DNA of 64,000 nt. Origin: Microcoleus sp. EPA2 (GTDB lineage: Bacteria; Cyanobacteriota; Cyanobacteriia; Cyanobacteriales; Microcoleaceae). A program made the translations under genes and the position numbers. The notes below the pieces were generated by a model. The model was not told the DNA's origin. It was given only the letters and a program-made list of their open reading frames with translations, and did not search any database. Below are positions 38,599 through 47,900 of the stretch, piece after piece. Position 1 is the stretch's first letter; every line of letters starts with the position of its first letter. The stretch covers positions 318,039-382,038 of the forward strand of contig JAHRFD010000002.1 in the NCBI GenBank assembly GCA_020882975.1. The letters run 5' to 3'.

Positions 38599-41500
38599 AT
38601 GTTGGAATTAGTCAAAAATATATTTTCTCCTACTCAATATATGCCACACGGTCATTGTTATCTGTGGCAAACGCCTTTGGTGTGGCTACACATAACGGGC
38701 GATTTTTTAATTGGGATCGCCTATTTTTCAATTCCGCTGATGCTGATTTATTTTGTATTAAAACGGCGGGATGTTCCTTTTTTAGGAATTTTCACTTTAT
38801 TTGGTGCATTTATTATTCTGTGCGGCACAGGTCACTTCCTAGAAATTTGGACTCTGTGGCATCCCGCCTATTGGTTGTCGGGACTCGAAAAAGCCCTCAC
38901 TGCACTGGTTTCCTGTTACACTGCTGGACAGATGGTAACACTATTGCCACAATTTCTTTCATTAAGAACACCCCAAGAATTAGAAGAAATCAATAGCAGA
39001 TTGGAGGCGGAGATTTTAGTGAAAAAACAGGCAAAATTAGCTTTACGCACTGCCTATGATGACTTAGAAATTAAGGTGCAAGAACGCACATCCCAGTTGA
39101 TTGAAACCAACCAGTGCTTAGAAATGGAAATTCGGGAACGCCAGCAAGCCGAGTTAAAACTGCGCTCTGTTACCGAACGCTTGCAATATTTACTAGCTAC
39201 GACTCCCGCCGTAATTTTTAGCTGCCAAATAGGCGGAAATTATGACGTGACATTTGTTAGCGAAAATATTTTTTTAATGGTAGGTTATGAAGCGCAAGAA
39301 TTCATGAATGGTTCTATTGATTGGTATAGCCTGATTCACCCCGAAGATCGAGAAAATGTTACAAATTTGTTCGCTCAAATATTGGAAAAAGAATCAATTT
39401 CCTACGAATACCGCGAACGACACAAAGACGGTAGTTATCGGTGGATATACGATGAGGTTAAGTTGGTCAAAGATGCTGCGGGTGTACCTATGGAGTGCGT
39501 TGGTTATGCCGTAGATATTACTGCGCGTAAACAAGCGGAAATTACCTTGCAGCAACAACTAAAAAGGGAGAGGCTAGTGAATTCCATTCAAGAGCGGATT
39601 CGTTCCTCTCTTAACCTGGAAGAAGTGCTGACAATGGCTGTGGAAGAAGTCCGGGATTTTTTGGCAACTGATAGAACAGTTATTTATCGTTTTAACCCAG
39701 ATTGGAGTGGTTTTATTGCCGTTGAGTCCGTGGCAAAAAATACGATGCCGATTTTGGGAATTGATATTAATGATAATTGTTTTCGGGAACACTACGTGTC
39801 TGTTTACGAACAGGGGCACATTCGGGCGATAGACAATATTTACACGGCTGGTCTTTCAGAGTGCCACCTTAATTTACTGACCCAGTTTGAAATTAAAGCT
39901 AACCTCGTGGTTCCCATTTTGCAAGGTGAAAAATTATGGGGACTACTGATTGCTCATCACTGTCGGAATCAAAGGCATTGGAACTCTTCTGAGATAGAAT
40001 CTCTCCAGCAAATTTCCGTGCAGCTAGCAATTGCCATCCAGCAATCCACCCTTTTTGAACAAGCCAAAACTGAAATTTACGAACGTAAATTGGCAGAACT
40101 GGCCTTACAAAAAGCTGTCTTAGCTGCGGATCGAGCTAACTGTGCCAAAAGTGAATTTCTCTCTTCTATGAGCCACGAATTGCGGACTCCTCTGAATGCC
40201 ATTTTGGGATTTAGTCAGGTGATGGTGCGCGATTCATCTTTAAACAATCAAAACCAGCAGCATCTACAAATTATTAATCGGGCGGGAGAACACTTGCTTT
40301 CCTTAATTAATGACATTTTGGAAATGTCCAAAATCGAAGCAGGCAGAAGTCAGCTTAATGAAAGCAGTTTTAATTTAATCCGTCTGTTAGAAACCTTAGA
40401 AGAAATGTTCCGATTGAAAGCTAAATCTAAAAAATTGCTGCTAACTTTTGAAGTAGCTGAAGGCGTACCGGACTTTGTGAAGGGAGATGATGGTAAATTG
40501 CGTCAAGTTTTGATTAATCTGATCGGCAATGCGATCAAATTTACAGACACGGGTAGCGTTACCTTGCGAGTAAAAAATCAGGTAGAAACAAGTTTTAGTG
40601 TTCAAAATCCAGAGTTGATACCCCCAAAAACAATCATCGCCGATACGGTTTCCCTAAAGTCTGTGTCGCCGGAATTTGATACGGTAAATATGAATTATAT
40701 TCCGCCAGTATCGTTACGAGTGAATTTTGAAATTGAAGATACTGGTGCTGGGATTGGGCGAGAAGAGATGAATAAATTATTTCAACCCTTTGAGCAAACA
40801 AAAACAGGTTATAAATCTCAAGAGGGGACTGGATTAGGTTTACCAATTAGTCGCAATTTTGTACGAATGATGGGAGGAGATATTAGTGTAAAAAGTACGC
40901 TTGGTTTGGGAAGTAAGTTTTCATTTGATATTGATTTCAGGCTTGCCGATCCTAGCGATGTTAAAATGCTTAAACCACAGAAAAAAGTAATTGGTTTAGC
41001 GCCGGATCAACCAGAATACCGGATTTTGGTGGTTGACGATCGCCCTGACAACTGTCTAGTCATAGTCAGATTATTGTCACCACTAGGGCTCATCGTGCGA
41101 GAAGCTAGAAATGGGCAAGAAGCTGTTGCTATATGGGAAGAGTGGCAACCGCACCTGATTTGGATGGATATGCAGATGCCTGTGATGAATGGCTATGAAG
41201 CTACCAGACTGATTAAAGCTCATCCCCTAGGTAAAAAAACCATGATTGTGGCTCTCACTGCTAGCGCTTTTGAAGAGGAACGAAAAACTATTTTGGGCGC
41301 AGGCTGCGATGATTTTATGCGTAAACCCTTCGAGGCAAATATACTGTTTTCGATCATGGAAGAACTTTTAGGTATCAGCTATATTTATGAGGAGCCTGTT
41401 GAGGAAAACATCGAAAATGAAACTACAATTAGCGTACCTACCAGCACTCTCTCTGTGGAATCGCAACTGAGTCAAATGCCTCTTGATTGGGTGCAGAAGA

Positions 41501-41670
41501 TATCTGAGGCTGCTCATGAATGTTCCGACGATAAAATTGTTAAGTTGATTGATGAAATACCTAGAGAATTTGATTCAGCGGCAAAAATCTTAACGGCTTT
41601 AGCCCATGATTTTTTATTTGATGATATTATAGAATTAGCAATATTGGCCGTTAAAGACCGTCAATGTTAA
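38599..41670 (+). CDS. Ethylene-binding / DXCF cyanobacteriochrome hybrid histidine kinase (SynEtr1/UirS-like)
   Basis: A 1023-residue membrane receptor. Start: ATG 38599 preferred over GTG 38572. Residues 30-125 form a three-helix ethylene-binding domain very like plant ETR1: DFLIGIAYFSIP with Asp35, and FGAFIILCGTGHF with the copper ligands Cys75 and His79. PAS (about 195-315) is followed by a phytochrome-like GAF (about 325-495) with the bilin-attachment pair Cys422-His423 (GLSECHLNLL) and a DXCF motif (Asp392, Cys394, Phe395) typical of blue/violet-absorbing cyanobacteriochromes. HisKA has His526 (SHELRTPLNA), then HATPase_c, a receiver domain (Asp857) and a helical C-terminal tail. The organisation matches Synechocystis Slr1212. 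A REC-adenylate cyclase gene follows after 35 bp, presumably its output. Confidence 0.93.
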   Translation: MLELVKNIFSPTQYMPHGHCYLWQTPLVWLHITGDFLIGIAYFSIPLMLIYFVLKRRDVPFLGIFTLFGAFIILCGTGHFLEIWTLWHPAYWLSGLEKALTALVSCYTAGQMVTLLPQFLSLRTPQELEEINSRLEAEILVKKQAKLALRTAYDDLEIKVQERTSQLIETNQCLEMEIRERQQAELKLRSVTERLQYLLATTPAVIFSCQIGGNYDVTFVSENIFLMVGYEAQEFMNGSIDWYSLIHPEDRENVTNLFAQILEKESISYEYRERHKDGSYRWIYDEVKLVKDAAGVPMECVGYAVDITARKQAEITLQQQLKRERLVNSIQERIRSSLNLEEVLTMAVEEVRDFLATDRTVIYRFNPDWSGFIAVESVAKNTMPILGIDINDNCFREHYVSVYEQGHIRAIDNIYTAGLSECHLNLLTQFEIKANLVVPILQGEKLWGLLIAHHCRNQRHWNSSEIESLQQISVQLAIAIQQSTLFEQAKTEIYERKLAELALQKAVLAADRANCAKSEFLSSMSHELRTPLNAILGFSQVMVRDSSLNNQNQQHLQIINRAGEHLLSLINDILEMSKIEAGRSQLNESSFNLIRLLETLEEMFRLKAKSKKLLLTFEVAEGVPDFVKGDDGKLRQVLINLIGNAIKFTDTGSVTLRVKNQVETSFSVQNPELIPPKTIIADTVSLKSVSPEFDTVNMNYIPPVSLRVNFEIEDTGAGIGREEMNKLFQPFEQTKTGYKSQEGTGLGLPISRNFVRMMGGDISVKSTLGLGSKFSFDIDFRLADPSDVKMLKPQKKVIGLAPDQPEYRILVVDDRPDNCLVIVRLLSPLGLIVREARNGQEAVAIWEEWQPHLIWMDMQMPVMNGYEATRLIKAHPLGKKTMIVALTASAFEEERKTILGAGCDDFMRKPFEANILFSIMEELLGISYIYEEPVEENIENETTISVPTSTLSVESQLSQMPLDWVQKISEAAHECSDDKIVKLIDEIPREFDSAAKILTALAHDFLFDDIIELAILAVKDRQC

Positions 41671-41705
41671 GATTTTTTATAAAAAATAAGTAAGTCTTCC
41701 ATCTT

Positions 41706-42845
41706 ATGGACAGCAATCAAGATCCTACAATTCCAGCCAGCATTCTCGTAGTTGACGATACGCCACATAACGTGCGACTATTATCAACAATCCTCACGGG
41801 ACAAGGATATCAGGTTCGTAAAGCGCTAAATGGGCAAAGGGCGCTCGCTACAGTGCAAGAGTTTCCGCCACATCTCATTTTGCTGGACGTGATGATGCCA
41901 GAAATGAATGGGTATGAGGTGTGCGAACATTTGAAATCTTCACCAACTACCAGTTCGATTCCAGTGATTTTTTTAAGCGCCTTAGATGATGCTTCAGATA
42001 AAGTGAAAGCTTTTGATGTAGGAGCAGTTGACTATATTACAAAACCTTTTCAAGATAAAGAAGTGTTGGCACGAGTGGCAAATCAGTTAACCATTAAAAG
42101 TCAAAAACAACTACTTCAAGAACAAACGAACCAATTAGAAGAACTTGTCGGACGTTTGGAAAACGAAATTAAAGATCGGCAGGGAGCTGAGCTAGCTTTA
42201 CGCCTAGCTCAAAAAAAGTCAGATCATTTATTGTTAAATATTTTACCAGCCGCGATTGTTGAAGCTTTGAAAAAAGGCGAGGGTACTAATGCCGAGAGAT
42301 TTGACTCAGCCACAGTTTTATTTGCAGATATTGTTGATTTTACTTCTATTGCTGCCAGAATTTCACCTCTAGAATTAGTGAAGTTCCTCAACCAGATTTT
42401 TTCAAAGTTTGATGAATTAACTCAGAAACATGGTTTGGAGAAAATTAAAACGAATGGGGATGCTTATATGGTAGCGGGGGGGTTGCCGGTGCCGAGGCCC
42501 GATCATGCAGAAGCGATCGCGAATATGGCCTTGGATATGCAGGAAGCGATCGCTGATTTTAAAACAGATAAGGGGGAACCTTTTCAAATTCGGATTGGCA
42601 TCAATACAGGGCCTGTAGTTGCTGGAGTCATTGGTACTAAAAAATTTAGCTATGACTTGTGGGGAGATACTGTGAATGTTGCTTCTCGGATGGAATCTCA
42701 AGGATTACCAGGGTGTATTCAAGTTACTACTGCGGTTTACCAGCAGTTAAAAAATGACTATGTATTTGAGGAAAGAGGTTCGATATCGGTAAAAGGTAAA
42801 GGAGACACGATCGCCTATTTATTAACAGGGAAAAAAGATGATTAG
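41706..42845 (+). CDS. Receiver-domain adenylate cyclase (REC-coiled coil-class III cyclase)
   Basis: A 379-residue protein: receiver domain (about 12-130; phospho-acceptor Asp61 in LILLDVMMP; Lys in ITKPF), coiled-coil linker (about 135-170) and class III cyclase (about 190-375). The cyclase has FADIVDFT and GDAYMV metal aspartates, Lys of EKIKTNGD and Asp of YDLWGDTVN for adenine, and NVASRME. It should make cAMP in response to phosphorylation. The gene lies 35 bp after the ethylene/light hybrid kinase and converges with the recombinase gene (5-bp gap). The catalytic domain is close in sequence to that of the cyclase at 7088. Confidence 0.95.
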   Translation: MDSNQDPTIPASILVVDDTPHNVRLLSTILTGQGYQVRKALNGQRALATVQEFPPHLILLDVMMPEMNGYEVCEHLKSSPTTSSIPVIFLSALDDASDKVKAFDVGAVDYITKPFQDKEVLARVANQLTIKSQKQLLQEQTNQLEELVGRLENEIKDRQGAELALRLAQKKSDHLLLNILPAAIVEALKKGEGTNAERFDSATVLFADIVDFTSIAARISPLELVKFLNQIFSKFDELTQKHGLEKIKTNGDAYMVAGGLPVPRPDHAEAIANMALDMQEAIADFKTDKGEPFQIRIGINTGPVVAGVIGTKKFSYDLWGDTVNVASRMESQGLPGCIQVTTAVYQQLKNDYVFEERGSISVKGKGDTIAYLLTGKKDD

Positions 42846-42850
42846 CTGCC

Positions 42851-44131
42851 TTAAAAAATGAAGATTATTTCCAGTTTCCAATTTGTATTCTCCCGGACTA
42901 TCTCAATGCGATCGATAAATTCTCGAAAATAAAACCTGCGTTCCGATTCTGATAAGTCGAGCCAAAATTGTGGCAGAGAAACAGTTTGAGCTGTTTCTCG
43001 CAAATTAACTGGCGGTAGTTGCGCCAATTTGCTTTGCAATTGTGCCATTTCGGTGCGGATTTTGTAGGCTCTCAATTCGGCAGTTTCTGTGTCTAAAATG
43101 CCATTTTCTATCAGGGTTGCTAGTTGATTGATGATTTGTTCTTTAAATTCGATCGCCCTACCAATTCCTGCTTTGATTCCATTCATATCCGGCATCTGTA
43201 ACCCGGCCACAGCAGCGGGTAAATTCTGACAAATTCCGCTGATGGTAGATTGCAATACTTCATCGTAGGAAAGGCCGCTACATTTAGCCGGCCGACAACA
43301 GTTAATCGGCCGCAAATAAAGGTATTCTCGGTCTTTCCGGTAGGAGTTAACTTTTGCTACTGTCATGGGCGATCGACATTCCGCACAAATCGCTAAACCA
43401 GCAAGGGAACGAGGGGCGCTGGCGGTGCGAGGAGACAAGCGGCGATTGCGACGCAGCAACCTGTCTATTTGAGCAGCTTCTTCTCTGGAAATAATCGGGA
43501 CATGGGTATTAGAAATTACTTGACCATTGTGATATTCTAAATCGCCTCGGTAGGCGGGATTTGTCAGCCAGCGACGGCCTGTGCTGACAGAGATTTTTTT
43601 GTTGTATTTCTTCGCTAAATAGCGCACGGAACCTCGCAAAGAACCGTAGATTAAAAAGTGTTCAAAAAAGTCTTTGACGGTGGGGGCGGTGCTTTTATCG
43701 ATGGTGTAGCGCTCTTTGCTACGTCGATAGCCGTAGGGAGCTTTACCCGGTGGAATCTTGGCTTTGATGCGGTTGCGGGCGTGTCCTTTGCGAATGCTGC
43801 GGCTATGTTGGCTGCGCTGGACTTCTGCTAGGAGTTTGAGCAAGTTTGCTCTGTTTTCTGTTTGTTTTTCGTCTGTGACAATTAGTTGGATGCCGAGGTT
43901 TTCCAGTTGTTCTAGGCTGGTGCAAACTTGCTGCACTGTGTCGCCTAGTTCTTCAAACCGCTGAATTAACAGGTATTGAACTGGTTCTGTGCCGCAGTCT
44001 TTTAGGAGTTGTTGCAGTTGCTCTCGCCCTCCTAAATCTTGATAAGTGCGATCGACTTCTTGGCCCCAAAATTCAGGCGTCGGTGCTGTTTCTAGGAGAG
44101 GTTCAGTGTAAGAGTAGGCGATGATTTTCAT
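42851..44131 (-). CDS. Serine-recombinase homologue lacking the catalytic serine
   Basis: A 426-residue protein with the layout of a large serine recombinase: an N-terminal resolvase-like domain (about 1-95), a Recombinase domain (about 120-225; GKAPYGYRRSKERYTID), a zinc ribbon (CAEC...CCRPAKC, about 250-285) and a C-terminal coiled coil (about 310-365). In the resolvase domain the usual YxRxS motif reads AYSYTEP, so the arginine and the serine nucleophile are replaced (by eye Tyr8 and Glu10), and the DRLSR motif reads QRFEELG. The protein is thus unlikely to recombine DNA but may still bind it. It is 3 bp from a VOC-family gene upstream and in the same direction. Confidence 0.85.
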   Translation of the reverse strand: MKIIAYSYTEPLLETAPTPEFWGQEVDRTYQDLGGREQLQQLLKDCGTEPVQYLLIQRFEELGDTVQQVCTSLEQLENLGIQLIVTDEKQTENRANLLKLLAEVQRSQHSRSIRKGHARNRIKAKIPPGKAPYGYRRSKERYTIDKSTAPTVKDFFEHFLIYGSLRGSVRYLAKKYNKKISVSTGRRWLTNPAYRGDLEYHNGQVISNTHVPIISREEAAQIDRLLRRNRRLSPRTASAPRSLAGLAICAECRSPMTVAKVNSYRKDREYLYLRPINCCRPAKCSGLSYDEVLQSTISGICQNLPAAVAGLQMPDMNGIKAGIGRAIEFKEQIINQLATLIENGILDTETAELRAYKIRTEMAQLQSKLAQLPPVNLRETAQTVSLPQFWLDLSESERRFYFREFIDRIEIVRENTNWKLEIIFIF

Positions 44132-44134
44132 CTG

Positions 44135-44494
44135 TTACTGGCTGAGTTCGATGATATTACCGTCGGGATCTTGGGTAAATAATGCCGATCGACCTGATGC
44201 ACTCATTTGTACTGGGCAATGATGAGCGATTAATTGCTCTTTAGCTAGTTCTAAGTTAGCAACAGAAAATGCTAGATGTTGGTTGCGTCCTAATTTTTCA
44301 TAATCTACGGTATTTGGGATAACTTTTTCTGCTAAAATTAGGTGGATTTGGAAGTTACCTACTTGATACCAAATACCGGGAAAATTTAATTGTCTATCAA
44401 TTTTGTGCAGTCCTAATACGGTGCTATAAAAGTGTTGGGATTTTTCGAGATTAGAAATTAGTAGGGCGCTGTGGAGGGGTTGGGTAATTTGCAT
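44135..44494 (-). CDS. VOC-superfamily (glyoxalase/dioxygenase-like) protein
   Basis: A 119-residue protein with the paired beta-alpha-beta-beta-beta fold signature of the vicinal oxygen chelate superfamily: MQITQPLHSALLISNLEKSQ, FYSTVLGLHKIDR, QHLAFSVANLELAK and the ending FTQDPDGNIIELSQ. Possible metal ligands are His8, His73 or so and the Glu of NIIEL. The substrate cannot be predicted. It is followed after 3 bp by the recombinase-like gene, so the two are probably one transcript. Confidence 0.9.
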   Translation of the reverse strand: MQITQPLHSALLISNLEKSQHFYSTVLGLHKIDRQLNFPGIWYQVGNFQIHLILAEKVIPNTVDYEKLGRNQHLAFSVANLELAKEQLIAHHCPVQMSASGRSALFTQDPDGNIIELSQ

Positions 44495-44974
44495 TTTTTT
44501 TCAGATGTTTTAATTTCACGCTTATATAAAAATTGTGATCCACAGATTTATCATAACATAATCTGTTACTTTGAATACAGATAAACCTACAAAATCAATG
44601 TTATGCACTGTATCGATATTAATTGATTTTTCACATTATGCAGCCCTATACATTCTAATATATAATTTTCCAAAAAATCCTTAAATAATTAATTTATGTA
44701 GCGATATAATATCTTACCAGATATGACTTTTTAAGTCGATCGCTCCTGGGAAGCAAGCGCTGCAAAAAAAAGCAAGGCAATTGATGTGGTTCGTTATCTG
44801 TTTTCTATCTACCGAGCTTTATTTTGTGGTCAAATCTTCCCGAAACCTTGGGCATCATAGTAAACTAATAGACATCTGCGATCGTTCTTGTGAAACAGAC
44901 ATCCCTTCGATGATGCACCTACCGCACTATTATTTATATTACTATAACCAACAACTTACTAGAATTTAGAAACT
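44495..44974. other. Divergent AT-rich intergenic region
   Basis: About 480 bp between the VOC gene (minus) and the giant kinase-phosphatase gene (plus). It is AT-rich and contains short palindromes (for instance ATATC/GATAT near 44707-44723). The short forward ORF near 44781 has no ribosome-binding site or protein-like composition and is not accepted. Promoters in both directions are expected but not delineated. Confidence 0.5.
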
Positions 44975-47900
44975 ATGACTCCGCTCTCAATTTCCGGCTA
45001 CCGCGCTATCGAACTACTCTACTCCGGTCCCAGAACCTTGGTGTATAGAGGTTGTTCTGAATCAGACAATCAACCAGTTGTGATCAAATTGCTCAAGTCT
45101 GAGTATCCGACTTTCAGCGAACTGGTGCAGTTTCGCAATCAATACACCATTGCTAAAAATATCGATCATTCCGGGATTGTCAAACATTTAAGTCTAGAAC
45201 CATACCGTAACGGCTTTGCCTTGGTGATGGAGGACTTTGGGGGTATTTCTCTGGCAGAATACGTCGCCAATGATGTGTTTGGAATTAATGGCAAATTCAC
45301 GAATCGTTTAGAGGATTTTTTGCAGATAGCCCTTCAAATTTGCTCGGCTTTAGAAGCGATATATCAAAACAAAATTATTCATAAAGATATCAAGCCACAG
45401 AATATTCTAATCAACCCTCAAACTCAACAAATAAAAATCATAGATTTTAGTATTTCGTCCCTTTTGCCTAGGGAAAATCAAGAAATTAAAAATGCCAATA
45501 TCTTGGAAGGAACTTTAGCTTATATGTCTCCCGAACAAACGGGAAGAATGAATCGTGGGATTGACTACCGCACCGATTTTTACTCCCTGGGAGTAACTTT
45601 TTACGAACTGTTGACAGGACAATTGCCATTTTCATCCAACGAACCCATGGAATTGGTTCACTGTCACATTGCTCGCCAGCCAATTCATCCCATCGCCCTA
45701 AATCCAGCCATCCCCCAAGTATTGAATAACATCGTGCTAAAACTGATGGCAAAAACAGCAGAAGCACGCTATCAAACAGTTACAGGTCTCAAATATGATT
45801 TAGAACTCTGCTTAAAAGCATACTCCCATACTGGCACTACTGGCACTATTGAACTGTTTGCATTAGGCCACAGAGACATTTCTGAGCACTTCGTGATTCC
45901 CGAAAAACTGTATGGCAGAGAGATCGAAGTTTTGACCCTATTAGCAGCCTTCCAGCGCGTCGCATCTCCCCAGGCAAATTCCCTAACTACAAATTTAAAA
46001 ACCTCCCCTAACAGCGCCAAAAAAACTCATAAATTACGCCGTAGAGCTACTACCGAAATAATGTTGATAGCGGGATTTTCCGGGATTGGCAAAACCGCTG
46101 TCGTGAACGAAATTCATAAACCAATAGTTCAGCAGCGTGGATATTTTATTAAAGGAAAATTCGACCAATTCAGGCGCGATATTCCTTTCTCCGCCTGGGT
46201 GCAAGCACTGCAAAAGTTAATGGAACAATTACTCACAGAAAGTGTGGAGCGAGTTGAAAATTGGCAATTGCAAATCCTGTCAGCTTTAGGTGAAAATGCT
46301 CAGGTAATTATTGATGTCATTCCCGAATTAGAACTGTTGATTGGCAAGCAACCCCCAGTCCCAGAATTAGAGCCTAGTCCGGCACAAAATCGGTTCAATC
46401 TGCTATTTCAAAAGTTTATTCGTGTCTTTGCTACCAAAAATCACCCCTTAGTTATTTTCTTAGATGATTTGCAATGGGCAGATTCAGCATCTTTGAAATT
46501 AATGCAATTGTTGCTGGGCGAATCTGAAGGGCAACATTTGCTCTTAATTGGTGCCTATCGAGATAATGAAGTTTCCAATGTTCATCCATTAATGCTGACT
46601 TTATCGGAAATTCGTAAGCTAGGTACGAGTTCATCTTCTGTGCCCAGTCATGGGAGCGATCGCCCAGTCCCTATAATTAATCAAATTACTCTCGCGCCAC
46701 TTTCCAAACTTGACTTGAATCGTCTGGTTGCTGATGCTTTAACTTGTCCGCTAGAACGCTCTCTTTCCTTGACAGAATTGATTTTTCAAAAAACTCAAGG
46801 CAATCCTTTTTTTAGCAATCAATTCCTCAAAAAGCTCTACGAAGATAAGTTAATTTATTTCGATTTAAACACTGGAAACCAGGGAGAGTACGCACCATCG
46901 ACTGCGCCGACTGGGACTGCGGGGGGGTGGCAGTGCGATCTTAGTAAAATCAGAGAATTGGCAGTTAGCGATGATGTCGTCGAGTTTATGGCTAATCAAT
47001 TGCAGAAATTGCCGATCGCCACTCAAGATGTTTTAAAGTTAGCTGCTTGTATTGGCAGTCAATTTGATTTAGAAACCTTGGCTGTTGTTTGCGAAAAATC
47101 TCAAGTAGACACGGCTGCTGACTTGTGGAAAGCATTGCAAGAAGGTCTAATTTTACCGCAAAGTCAAATTTACAAGTTTTTTACAGAGGATGGGGAGGCA
47201 TCACCCTTAGCTGTTGCCGATTGTCCATTGCCAAGTTACAAATTTTTGCACGATCGCGTTCAACAAGCTGCCTATTTTTTAATTACTGATGATGCCACGC
47301 AGTTAACTCACCTAAAAATTGGCAGATTGTTGTTGAGTAATACCCCAGAATGTGAAAAAGAAGAGCGGATATTTGATATTGTCAACCACTTGAATATGGG
47401 AGTGGAATTAATTGTCGATCGCACTGAAAGAAATCAGCTAGCTTCCTTGAATTTATTAGCAGGGCGCAAAGCGAAAACTTCTACAGCCTATGCTGCTGCT
47501 GTTGATTACTTAACCATCGCCCGCCATTTACTACCAGATGATAGCTGGACCGATTTATATGACTTAACCCTAGATATTTATGTAGAATCTGTAGAAGCAG
47601 AATATTTGAATACAAATTTTGATTTATCGCAACAACTGACTGAAATAGTTCTATCTCACTCGCGAAATCTCCTCGATCAATTCCGAGTTTACGAAGCACG
47701 AATTCAGTCTTATATTGCTCAAAATCAGATGAAATTAGCAGTTGATACTGGATTGGAAGTTTTGGGGATGCTTGGTGTTGTTTTGGAAACAGAACTCCCT
47801 GGGGAAGAGGAAATTTCTAGCTTAGTCGATCTGCCAGAAATTAAGGATGCTTATAAAATAGCTGCTTTGAGGATTTTATGTGCGATCGCTTCTGGGGCTT

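Noticed and set aside
38511..38996. Forward ORF of 161 codons overlapping the start of the ethylene-binding kinase
   Set aside because: It lies in another frame over the membrane domain of the kinase, whose ETR1-like sequence is unmistakable.
44781..44969. Short ORF in the spacer before the giant kinase
   Set aside because: No ribosome-binding site, odd composition (poly Tyr) and no similarity; probably spurious.
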